The notes: a model not told the origin generated them from the sequence alone. DNA of 14,219 bases from Streptomyces sp. NRRL S-340 (GCF_000720185.1 NZ_JOIY01000081.1:1-14219); one strand, 5' to 3'. Counted from the first letter of the stretch, positions 1-6,529 are shown. A program made the numbers and translations.

Positions 1-25
1 GCTCGGAGATGTGTATAAGAGACAG
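1..25 (+). other. Residual Nextera/Tn5 sequencing adapter
   Basis: Positions 7-25 are exactly the 19-bp Tn5 mosaic end used in Nextera libraries (AGATGTGTATAAGAGACAG). Bases 1-6 (GCTCGG) match the preceding part of the standard Nextera read-2 adapter. This is library sequence, not genomic DNA. Read from the ATG at 11 it gives the well-known artefact peptide MYKRQ, so the apparent 85-codon reading frame at 11-268 starts inside adapter and should not be annotated. It also marks position 1 as a contig edge. Confidence 0.97.
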
Positions 26-401
26 GCCAGGGTCCGAATGCGCTCCGCGATTCGGACCGGAACGGGATTCGCTCCGCGAATCCCTTGGGCCGGCTACAAG
101 AAGGGGGCCGCTGCCTTTCCGCCTCTACCGCACTTGACGCATCCTCAAATCCGCTGTGCTCCAGTAGAGTTGTTCCCCTTTAGGCTTCCCCGCGCTCACC
201 CTCTTTTTCGAATAGGGAGCACCTTAAAATCCGTAGGGTTCGCCATGCAAGAAGGTAAGGAAGTATAAACTTTCGGGGCCTCCGAGAAATCACCTCCTCC
301 TCTGCAGGGCTCTTGCAAAGTCGCGTGATCTCGTGGGTGTGCTGGACCGAAGCTGCCCCGGCGCCATGTCCGTTGCCCCCTAAAGGTGTTACCGTCGCAC
401 G
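26..401. other. Non-coding leader region upstream of the NTF2-like gene
   Basis: This stretch contains no convincing gene. It starts with two adjacent hairpins (31-84), and the rest (about 110-300) is visibly less GC-rich than the window average. It must include the promoter of the gene starting at 402, but I could not pair a clear -35 box with a -10 box. A TTGACG at 134-139 has no good -10 at 16-19 bp. Confidence 0.6.
31..84. repeat. Two adjacent hairpins sharing a CGCTCCGCG core
   Basis: Hairpin 1 pairs GGTCCGAAT (31-39) with ATTCGGACC (50-58). Hairpin 2 pairs GGGATTCGC (64-72) with GCGAATCCC (76-84) around a TCC loop. Both are perfect 9-bp stems, and both centres carry the same CGCTCCGCG string although the outer stem sequences differ. 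No T-run follows on the + strand. They could be the 3' end of a gene lost beyond the contig edge, a bidirectional terminator, or copies of a small dispersed palindromic element. Confidence 0.75.
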
Positions 402-800
402 ATGTCCAAGATCGAGATTGACGCCATAACCGCCGAGTTCTTCGGAGCCTTCGACAACCGCGGCGGCAAGGCTGCGGACGTTGCCCGGATCCGACGGCTG
501 GTCATTCCGGGTGGCGTGATCGTGCTGACCGGGCCGAAGTACACGGTCTACACCATGGAGGAGTTCATCGAGCCTCGCGAACGCCTGCTCTCCGACGGCC
601 GGTTGGCCGAGTTCTCGGAGTGGGAAACCTCCGAGCGGACCGAGATCGCGGGCGACATCGCGTCGCGCTTCGGCGCGTACCGCAAGGCCGGCGTCCTGGA
701 CGGCAAGCCGTTCCAGGGCGGCGGGACCAAGACCTTCCAGTTCGTCCGCACCCCAGAGGGCTGGCGGATCGCGGCGTTCTCCTGGTACGACCAGTCCTGA
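402..800 (+). CDS. NTF2/SnoaL-like domain protein (DUF4440 type)
   Basis: A 132-residue protein made almost entirely of one small alpha+beta cone domain of the nuclear transport factor 2 / SnoaL-like superfamily. The length fits a single-domain member. The C-terminal strand pattern (FVRTPEGWRIAAFSWYDQ, residues 113-130) is typical, with the aromatic 'GWRI..FSWYD' ending common in DUF4440-type proteins. An N-terminal helix (residues 4-18) opens the fold. There is no signal peptide or membrane segment, so it is probably cytoplasmic. Members range from cyclases and isomerases to ligand-binding proteins, and no catalytic residue can be assigned here. The ATG at 402 is the first start in frame. 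A weak AAAGGTG at 382-388 lies 13 nt upstream. It is monocistronic, ends in an intrinsic terminator (885-920), and converges on the minus-strand gene that ends at 920. Family assignment is confident; function is unknown. Confidence 0.85.
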   Translation: MSKIEIDAITAEFFGAFDNRGGKAADVARIRRLVIPGGVIVLTGPKYTVYTMEEFIEPRERLLSDGRLAEFSEWETSERTEIAGDIASRFGAYRKAGVLDGKPFQGGGTKTFQFVRTPEGWRIAAFSWYDQS

Positions 801-884
801 GCACAGCAGCCCGCGGGACAGGAGCGTTTCAAGTCCCGGTGATGATGTGGGCCTGCATATGCGGTGGTGGCCCGGTGATGGGAG

Positions 885-920
885 TGCCCCGCGTGTTCCT
901 TAGGTGCACGGGGCATTTTT
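885..920 (+). terminator. Intrinsic terminator after the NTF2-like gene
   Basis: TGCCCCG (885-891) pairs with CGGGGCA (909-915), followed directly by TTTTT (916-920). The T-run is on the + strand, so the terminator serves the gene ending at 800. Its last base is also the last base of the convergent minus-strand gene's stop codon (920-922), so the two transcription units are packed tail to tail. Confidence 0.75.
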
Positions 921-2440
921 CAATCCCTGACCTTGAGGAAACGCATTCGGGTCGCCCCATTGCTGTCGGTGCCGCCGGCTTCGGCGTCGGAGATCGCACC
1001 CCCCGTGAGGACGAACATCAGGTGCAGGCGGACCGTCCGAGGGCCGGACGTGACCGTGTACTCGGTCATGATGTGTGTGGTTCCGCCCTGCTGCTCCTGC
1101 CCTTCTGCGTTGATCGCCGCGATCTGGGTGAAGCTGGTCAGGAGGGTGTCTGTCGTCTCGTCCCTGAGCCAGCCGATGATGTAGCCGCTGCCGCCGGTCG
1201 CGGTACCGAGCGCGTACCGTACATCGCTGTCGATGTGGTACACCCCGGCTTCCGGGAGCACGATGTCGGACTCGGGGATCGGCACATCGGTACCGGTCTC
1301 GGCCAAGAGATCGGCGTGCTGTCGCTCGGCGTTGCGGAACGCGCTCACCGGCGTGAGGCGGGCGCCGATCCTCCACCTCTCGGGGCAGCCGGGCATCCCG
1401 GCGACATCGATGTCCACCGACCGTTCGTTGCTGGTGTTGCCGCCCGGAGCGATGCCCGTCAGGTCGACCCGCGGCACGAGTAACCCGCCGGTCGTGTTCC
1501 GTGCGGCGTTGCACGGGGACGGGTCAAGAGCGGGCGTGTCGGGCGCGTACAGGCATCCGTCGCTGCCCCGGGTGATGGCGTTGCCCAGGTCGGTGGAGAT
1601 GCACGGGGGCCGGCCGGTGGAGCAATCATCCTGGCAGGAGTCGATCGGGATGACCGGTGGGACCGGGGTGTAGGGGGTCGAGCCGTCGAGGGTGTCGGTC
1701 GTGCAGGTGATCGTGCCGTCGCAGTTGCGGCAGGTCGTACGGAGGAACGGCCTGCCGCAGCCATGGGCGGATGCCTGGACGGTGAGGACGAAGCTGTCGA
1801 CGGTCCACTGCTTGGGGCCGACTCGGCAGGTGTCGTCGTTGCCCGTTTCGAGGTTGAGCTCGACGACGATCCTTCCCGCGAGGACGTCCGCGAGGGACAC
1901 GGTGGTCGGTGGGATGACGCCTTTGTCGTCACCACCTGCCGGCAGATTGGGTGGGCCCAGGAGATCGGTGCGGATCGGGTTCGTGCCGTTCCACAGCGCG
2001 AAGCGGCCGTAGAGTTGGCAGGCTGCGTTCCGGCCGTCGTTGTGGACATGGACCGAGGCGCTGATCGTGACGCTGGTGGGGTCGCCGCGCAGTGATGCGG
2101 GGTCGATGTGGATGACTCCGGCGAGCCAGGTGTGCTGGCCGTTGTGCGTCCCGTCGTCGGCCGGGAACGTGCCCGTGCCGCCGTTCAGGATGGTCTGGGC
2201 GACGACAGGGTCCAGTGCGGCATGGGTATTGGCGATGGTGTAGTACGGCGCCGGGTCGGTGCTGCTCGCGGTCGCCGTGACACGGTACGGTGCGGAATCC
2301 CGCAGTGAGATCGTCTCGCAGTGCCGGCTCGGCTTGGAGCCGGGGCAGGCACCGTGGACGTCGGCGGGGTGGCAGCCCGCTCCGGTGGGCCGGCAGTCGC
2401 CGATGCCGATGGGGGACTGCCTGCAGCCGCATCCGCTCAT
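920..2440 (-). CDS. Cysteine-rich structural protein, jelly-roll-like C-terminus
   Basis: A 506-residue protein with no recognisable signal peptide or transmembrane segment. The first 41 residues hold six cysteines (4, 6, 16, 23, 32, 41), and 18 occur in all. Residues about 48-225 are beta-rich. A cysteine-rich Pro/Thr linker (228-310) contains CISTDLGNAITRGSDGCLYAP-like sequence (280-300), a pattern I associate with phage tail and collar proteins. Residues about 385-506 alternate short strands and loops as in C1q/TNF-type or phage receptor-binding jelly rolls (for example VLPEAGVYHIDSDVRYALG, 394-412). The ATG at 2440 has GGAG (2448-2451) 7 nt upstream. It has the same strand as the DUF11 protein upstream but lies 1.4 kb away, so they are probably not one transcript. 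A surface or particle-associated structural role is inference; I do not recognise a named family. Confidence 0.85.
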   Translation of the reverse strand: MSGCGCRQSPIGIGDCRPTGAGCHPADVHGACPGSKPSRHCETISLRDSAPYRVTATASSTDPAPYYTIANTHAALDPVVAQTILNGGTGTFPADDGTHNGQHTWLAGVIHIDPASLRGDPTSVTISASVHVHNDGRNAACQLYGRFALWNGTNPIRTDLLGPPNLPAGGDDKGVIPPTTVSLADVLAGRIVVELNLETGNDDTCRVGPKQWTVDSFVLTVQASAHGCGRPFLRTTCRNCDGTITCTTDTLDGSTPYTPVPPVIPIDSCQDDCSTGRPPCISTDLGNAITRGSDGCLYAPDTPALDPSPCNAARNTTGGLLVPRVDLTGIAPGGNTSNERSVDIDVAGMPGCPERWRIGARLTPVSAFRNAERQHADLLAETGTDVPIPESDIVLPEAGVYHIDSDVRYALGTATGGSGYIIGWLRDETTDTLLTSFTQIAAINAEGQEQQGGTTHIMTEYTVTSGPRTVRLHLMFVLTGGAISDAEAGGTDSNGATRMRFLKVRD

Positions 2441-3259
2441 GGTTCAACTCCAGGTGTGGGGTGGGGTGGTGCCTCGGTGTGCGCCATGCCTGTTCGGCGC
2501 AGTTGCGCTCGGGGTGGTGGCGTGTTGGCCGGTCGGGCGCCGCGAACGAATGTCGGTCTCGGGCAGGCTCCTTGAGGGGTACCGGCGGCCCCGGAACCGG
2601 TCCCGCGACCGGGCAGGGGAAGAAGTGCGTCCACCGGACCGCTCACCAGGCCGTGGCTGGTGTGACGTCGGTCGTCAAAAACCAGCTCTGTGCACCCTCA
2701 GCCGGTCAGCCCTTGATGGGGGGAAACAGAAGCAGCCATGTCGGCCCCCTTCGAGAGTCTGCCGCTGGACAACCCGCTTGGGCGCGCTCAGGCATGGGCA
2801 AATCTCGCGCTCAGTCACTTACCATCTTCTTGCAAGACTTAATGTACTATCCCAGCATCTGTCTGGCATTACTCCGTTAGGGTGACCGCCTTCGCCGCTG
2901 ACGCGGCAGAGCGTTCGCATTCCTTCCGCCGGACAGCCCCGGGGCAGATGGCCAGGCCGCGCCACAACCAGGGCCTTGTAGACGCAACGCCCCGGCACCA
3001 CCGTCGTGAGTCGGGCACCCTGCGGTTCCGACACTGCCGCGTACGTCAAGGTTCCCCAGCGAGTGGGCAGTTGGGTCCCTGCTGGGCTCGGTGACGTAGG
3101 AGGCAGGCACCACGCCGGTCGACGACCCGTTACCGGGCGCGGCGTTGCCGACTGCCTGGAACGAGGCGCGGCGGTCCGTTCACGACGCGGAAGCAACCGA
3201 TCACCGCGCGCCGCTGGGTGCCTGGAGGCACGGCAGTACAGGAGGCGGAGATCGTGACC
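2441..3259. other. Intergenic region with an AT-rich island
   Basis: About 800 bp without a convincing gene. Bases about 2815-2880 are clearly AT-rich against a GC-rich background and may hold the promoter of the minus-strand gene starting at 2440, although no canonical -35/-10 pair stands out. On the minus strand around 3070-3155, one frame reads GNAAPGNGSSTGVVPASYVT, which resembles the end of a bacterial SH3-type domain. It is short and lacks a supported start, so it is at most a gene relic. Confidence 0.5.
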
Positions 3260-3262
3260 ATG
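3239..3262 (+). promoter_or_regulatory. Strong orphan ribosome binding site and start codons
   Basis: A consensus AGGAGG at about 3240-3245 is followed by a GTG at 3254 and an ATG at 3260. The frame opened by the ATG begins MADNPDGRAV and then runs across the helicase relic in the wrong frame. It looks like the preserved 5' end of a gene whose body was replaced or shifted. I see no intact protein it could serve. Confidence 0.45.
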
Positions 3263-3302
3263 GCCGACAACCCTGACGGGCGCGCGGTGCGCGGCGCGCG
3301 GG

Positions 3303-3458
3303 CTGAGCGAGGCGGTCGAGCGCGAGAACATCGGCCGGGCGCTGAGGCTCAACAAGGACGGCTCCACCAAGGTCGCGCGGATCATCGTGCCGGTGATTCT
3401 GGAGCCTGGCGAGGACCCGACCGACATGGTCGCCTCCGCGAGCTTCAAGCCGCTCGTC
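3303..3458 (+). pseudogene. Fragment of a DEAD/DEAH-box helicase (helicase-associated domain type)
   Basis: In one frame this stretch reads LSEAVERENIGRALRLNKDG (3303-3362), then STKVARIIVPVILEPGEDPT and DMVASASFKPLV, ending at 3458. IGRALR matches superfamily 2 helicase motif VI (QxxGRxxR). The following residues resemble, from memory, large Streptomyces helicases carrying helicase-associated repeats, which exceed 700 residues. Only about 52 residues survive. Upstream this frame hits a TGA at 3255-3257. After 3458 the similarity stops abruptly in low-complexity Pro/His/Arg sequence. No ATP-binding motifs (Walker A or DExH) are present. This is a decayed or rearranged remnant and cannot be an active helicase. 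Confidence 0.65.
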
Positions 3459-3817
3459 CCCAACCACCACCGGAGCCGCCACCAGGAGCCCTACCGCCCG
3501 TCGGCCCGGCCGGCGCAGGCCAGTCACCAGCATCCGCACAGACAAGAAGGCGGACAGGTCCTCGGCCCTGCCCTTCGATGCCGCAGCTGGCCAGGGTGCC
3601 GACGCTCTCGGCCATCAGGGCCCCAAGGAGGTCGGCAACGAGGCGCGTACTCAAGCTGTTCCTGCAGCAGTCACTACCAGCAACGCCAACTGATCAGCCC
3701 AGGCCAACCCACCCCCAGTGATCAGAAATACTGCTCGTGGACACCGGCGCTGTCCCTCGGCAGGGATGGGCCGGGAGTAGTGGAGGGTGGTAGTCCTCAC
3801 GGCGACTGGCTGGGGAA
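3459..3817. other. Region without an intact gene, possible 3' gene fragment
   Basis: Nothing intact is seen. One plus-strand frame from about 3526 to a TGA at 3691-3693 has a coding-like amino acid mix (TSIRTDKKADRSSALPFDAA at its start, ending VTTSNAN). It could be the 3' end of another truncated gene, but it has no start and I recognise no family. The remaining 120 bp up to 3817 is the downstream flank of the minus-strand DUF11 gene. It contains only a weak TCCCT/AGGGA stem without a T-run. Confidence 0.4.
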
Positions 3818-5218
3818 CTACTTCTGGCTGGCGCAGGGGTTGCAGCAGGAGGGGGCAGGTTCGACGCAGGCGGTGACGGTGTCGGTGTTGTTGGTGGTGT
3901 CGGGGTCCTTCTCGTTGCCGGTGGCGGTGGCGGTGTTGCTGATCGGGCCTGGTTTGGTGGCTTTGGCCCGCAGTACGAGGGTGGCTGTTGCGCCGTCGGC
4001 CAGGTCGCCCACGGTCCACTGCCCGGTGTCCGAGCCGTAGCTGCCGGGGCCGTCGGCGGACAGGAAGGTGAGGCCGTCGGGGAGCTGGTCGGTAACGGTG
4101 ACGCCGGTGGCGTCGTTCGGGCCGGCGTTGTGGACGGTGATGCGGTAGGTCACCGTCTGGCCGATGGTGACGGTTGTGGCGTCCGCTGCTTTCGTCACGG
4201 TCAGGTCGGCGGCCGGTTTGACCTGTGTGACCTGCTCGTTGGACGTGGACGTCAGGGGCTCCGGTGTGTCGCCGAGCCGGTTCTCGTAGGAGGCGGTGGC
4301 GGTGTTGCTGATCTGCTTGCCGCCGCTGGCCCGGTCGATGGTGGCCCGGTACTCCACCGTGGTTCCCGTCGGGAGGGTTTCCGTGTTGGGAAGGCTGCCC
4401 CCGTTCCCGGCGGTGGCGCCGTTGCCGAGGTGGAAGACGACCTTGTTCGCCTGGGCGTCGTAGTACGCCTGGTCGTCGCCCTGGGCGTCGCTCTTGGCTC
4501 CGGCGTTCGGGCCATCGACGATGCGCAGGGAGCCGGGCAGGTAGGTGGTGCCCTGCGGGATGAGGTCGGTCAGGATGAGGTTCTCGGCCGCGCCGCCGCC
4601 CTCGTTCTTGGCGGTGATGCGGTAGGTGACGACGTCGCCCACATCCAGCGGCCCCGCGGGGATCGCGGTCTTGTCGAGCGCGACGTAGGGAGCGGTGCCG
4701 AAGAAGATGCCGTCCAGGAAGTTGCCGACGCTGGGGTTGCCGCCGGCAGCAGAGATGGAGCGGAAAGCGAAGCGTGTCAGTGTCTGGCCTGCCGGGACGG
4801 TGTAGGTGCCGGTGTAGTAGCCCCAGGCGGTGTTGCCGTCGGTGAAGCGCCTCTGCTGCACTGTGGAGCCCGGTGCGCCGATGTCCAGCGCCATGGTGTC
4901 GTCCCCTTGGCGGCCGCGGTGATACAGCCGCCAGTACAGTTTCGTACCGGGGGTGGTCGGCAGGTCCTGGTAGAGCGTGGAGACCTGGTACGCGTTGAGC
5001 TCGGCGAACTGGGTGCCGTCGGCTGCCGGCACGCCGTTGAAGCCCGAGTGCCACAGCTCGATCATGTGGTCGGTGGCGGTGGTGAGCCAGCCCGGGACCC
5101 GCTTGGGCGCCTGCGTCTGTGAGGCGTCCGGCAGGATCTCCACACCGGTCACGGGGGGCTGTTCGAAGCTCCCGTTGACCAGGGTGACCCGGAGCGGCGC
5201 GGCGGGAGGTGTGGCCAT
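3818..5218 (-). CDS. DUF11 repeat protein with carbohydrate-binding-like N-domain
   Basis: A 466-residue protein. Residues about 10-175 form a galactose-binding-like beta-sandwich, opening with NGSFEQP (15-21) and VPGW (41-44), as in carbohydrate-binding modules and DUF642-like domains. Two DUF11 domains follow. Domain 1 spans about 178-305 (VGDVVTYRITAKN, 193-205) with an insertion at about 235-275. Domain 2 spans about 338-447 (IGQTVTYRITVHNAGPNDAT, 352-371). All four cysteines lie in the last 16 residues (C451, C458, C459, C462). DUF11 proteins are usually extracellular adhesin or envelope proteins, yet there is no Sec signal, LPXTG motif or membrane anchor. The ATG at 5218 was chosen because AAGGGG (5226-5231) lies 7 nt upstream. 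The frame stays open to 5470, but that extension is Arg/His-rich and unlike the protein. Surface role is inferred. Confidence 0.92.
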   Translation of the reverse strand: MATPPAAPLRVTLVNGSFEQPPVTGVEILPDASQTQAPKRVPGWLTTATDHMIELWHSGFNGVPAADGTQFAELNAYQVSTLYQDLPTTPGTKLYWRLYHRGRQGDDTMALDIGAPGSTVQQRRFTDGNTAWGYYTGTYTVPAGQTLTRFAFRSISAAGGNPSVGNFLDGIFFGTAPYVALDKTAIPAGPLDVGDVVTYRITAKNEGGGAAENLILTDLIPQGTTYLPGSLRIVDGPNAGAKSDAQGDDQAYYDAQANKVVFHLGNGATAGNGGSLPNTETLPTGTTVEYRATIDRASGGKQISNTATASYENRLGDTPEPLTSTSNEQVTQVKPAADLTVTKAADATTVTIGQTVTYRITVHNAGPNDATGVTVTDQLPDGLTFLSADGPGSYGSDTGQWTVGDLADGATATLVLRAKATKPGPISNTATATGNEKDPDTTNNTDTVTACVEPAPSCCNPCASQK

Positions 5219-5690
5219 GGGTTTTCCCCTTGGGTCGGTACTGCTGGGATGCACCGCCGACAGGCCGCACCCCCTGTGCGCAACGGCGGAGCTGAACGCC
5301 CAACAGCTCAGCGCGTGAACGGGATTGCGTACAGTGATGTACGGATGACTCTGGCCAATGCCACGCGGCAGGTTTGCCAGACCCAGACCTGAGCATCCGC
5401 CGCCGCGCCGCCGGCCATGTCGGTCTCGCTGCACCACTCTCACCACACACGCTCCTGGCCGCTCGCCCACCCGCCCCTTGAGTGACCGAAAACCCTTATG
5501 GCATTTGCTGCGGTCACACTCGCTCAGGGTGAATCAGTCGTCGGCGAAGTTGACGGTTCCGGCACCGTCGGCGACCGAGGCGTGACCGGTGCCAGCGGCC
5601 GTGGGGTGCTGCCAAGGCCCGGTGCTGTCGCGAGCGGCGTCAACCGCCCACCTTCACAACAGCGCCAGCCTGGGCGCCCCTCCGGGCGTG
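5219..5690. other. Upstream region of the DUF11 gene
   Basis: No gene with a usable start was found. The region carries the presumed promoter and the palindrome at 5328-5343. On the minus strand, one frame ending at a stop near 5530 has 39 codons of high third-position GC, ending ASVADGAGTVNFADD. It follows an in-frame stop, has no start codon and matches nothing I know, so it may be a 3' relic. Confidence 0.45.
5328..5343. promoter_or_regulatory. Perfect palindrome, candidate operator of the DUF11 gene
   Basis: CGTACA (5328-5333) and TGTACG (5338-5343) form a perfect inverted repeat around GTGA, about 110 bp upstream of the DUF11 start. The size and symmetry suit a dimeric repressor (TetR or GntR style). 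I found no convincing -35/-10 pair, so its position relative to the transcription start is unknown. Confidence 0.35.
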
Positions 5691-5930
5691 TCAGTGCCCG
5701 CAGGTCCGCAGGTGCGGCAGGTCATGCCGTGTCAGGTGTTCCAGCACCAGCTTGCGGCCGGCGGGGAGCAGCGGGGGCCGGCGGCCTCCCGTACGGCTTC
5801 GTCGGCTGTGCACCGGCCGCGGATCCGTGCCGGGCGCCTGCCGTCCGTGGGCGCCCTGGACAGCCCTGTCTGGACCGTCGAAGGCGGTGAGCGGGCCATG
5901 GCAGCGGGGGCACGACATCGCATCGTCCAT
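5691..5930 (-). CDS. Small CxxC-containing hypothetical protein
   Basis: A 79-residue candidate beginning MDDAMSCPRCHGPLTAFDGP. The CPRC (residues 7-10) suggests half of a zinc-ribbon site. Only one further cysteine is present, in the C-terminal RTCGH, so a complete four-ligand site would need histidines. The rest is Arg/Pro-rich, followed by LLPAGRKLVLEHLTRHDLPH. Third codon positions are about 84% G/C, which favours this frame. The ATG at 5930 has AGGAG (5941-5945) 10 nt upstream. Its start lies only 27 nt from that of the divergent gene at 5958, leaving no room for separate conventional promoters. No family is recognised, and it may not be expressed. Confidence 0.5.
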   Translation of the reverse strand: MDDAMSCPRCHGPLTAFDGPDRAVQGAHGRQAPGTDPRPVHSRRSRTGGRRPPLLPAGRKLVLEHLTRHDLPHLRTCGH

Positions 5931-5957
5931 GCCCGGGGTGCTCCTAGAGGGCGCAGG

Positions 5958-6406
5958 GTGAGCCAACAGACACGCAAGCTATGGCAGTTGATTGCTCAGC
6001 CGACCGCCTTTCCCGTGGGCGGCGCCTTGATGGCGGCGGTGGTCCTTTCCCTCTACGGCGGCGCCGGGCAGGCCGAGACCGACGCCTTCTTCGCGTATGC
6101 CTCCCTCACCCCGCTCAGCGGCGAGGCCCCTGCGGACGGGGGGCGTGGCACTTCTGGCAGGACCAGGCCGGCGCCGTGGTCCTGGCGCTCGACAAGCCCG
6201 GCCAGGACGGGGCGGTACACGTCGTCATGGAGCCGGCCGAGCCCCCGGTCCTGTGGTGGGACATGGCCCGGGTGCGCGCGCAGATGGCGGTGGTCCGGTT
6301 CCCCCGCCTGCGCCACCCCGCCGGCCCCGAGATGGAGGCGGTGCTGAATGCGCGGGCCGGGTGGATGACCTCCGCCCGGCGCGTGCCGCCCGTGGACCTG
6401 CTGTAG
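5958..6406 (+). pseudogene. Hypothetical protein gene broken by a frameshift at a G6 run
   Basis: The first half reads in one frame from the GTG at 5958 (VSQQTRKLWQLIAQP, then an Ala/Gly-rich hydrophobic stretch and ETDAFFAYASLTPLSGEAPA). The second half continues in the -1 frame (AWHFWQDQAGAVVLALDKPG through RVPPVDLL) to the TAG at 6404-6406. The switch falls at GGGGGG (6138-6143). One extra G would give PADGGAWHFWQDQ and a continuous product of about 149 residues. AGAGGG (5946-5951) precedes the GTG by 6 nt. Residues about 20-37 are hydrophobic and could be a weak signal or membrane segment. The family is not recognised. This is either a real null allele or a one-base assembly error. It converges on the PKS gene, whose terminator lies just beyond its stop. 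Confidence 0.6.
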
Positions 6407-6419
6407 GCCCTCACACGCC

Positions 6420-6470
6420 AAAAAGGGGGCAGGGGCCGGTCACCACCTGGTGGTGACCGGCCCCTGCCCC
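6420..6470 (-). terminator. Strong intrinsic terminator of the PKS gene
   Basis: Arms 6426-6447 and 6449-6470 are exact 22-base reverse complements around a single T (an effective 21-bp stem with a 3-nt loop). On the minus strand the stem is followed by C and then TTTTT (complement of AAAAA at 6420-6424), 60 nt after the PKS stop codon. This is a textbook rho-independent terminator for the PKS transcript. The stem could also block + strand transcription coming from 5958-6406, although no T-run follows it on that strand. Confidence 0.93.
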
Positions 6471-6529
6471 GGTGATGTGCGGCGCGGGGCCGCGCCGAGG
6501 GACCGTCCGAAGCGGGTTTCCGGCTCGGC

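Noticed and set aside
226..262. tRNA-like string CTTAAAATCC followed by GGGTTCG
   Set aside because: It resembles pieces of an anticodon loop and a T-loop, but no acceptor, D or anticodon stems can be paired around them.
242..262. Similarity between TGCAAGAAGGTAAG here and the minus strand at 2816-2836
   Set aside because: The match is short, purine-rich and gapped, and probably coincidental. No shared function could be argued.
11..268. Open frame of 85 codons at the contig start
   Set aside because: Its start codon and first residues (MYKRQ) come from the Nextera adapter, and the rest crosses hairpins and lower-GC sequence without coding character.
2819..3463. Minus-strand open frame of 214 codons
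   Set aside because: It overlaps the helicase relic antisense and the AT-rich island, has an Arg/Pro/Ser-biased composition and no recognisable domain. At most a short part (about 3070-3155) may be an SH3-like relic.
4130..5122. Plus-strand frame of 330 codons antisense to the DUF11 gene
   Set aside because: It is a Gly/Val/Ala-rich antisense shadow without motifs.
3651..5450. Long minus-strand frame of 599 codons overlapping the DUF11 gene
   Set aside because: Its product is dominated by Arg, His, Pro and Gln, typical of an out-of-frame shadow in high-GC DNA. The overlapping frame has clear DUF11 domains.
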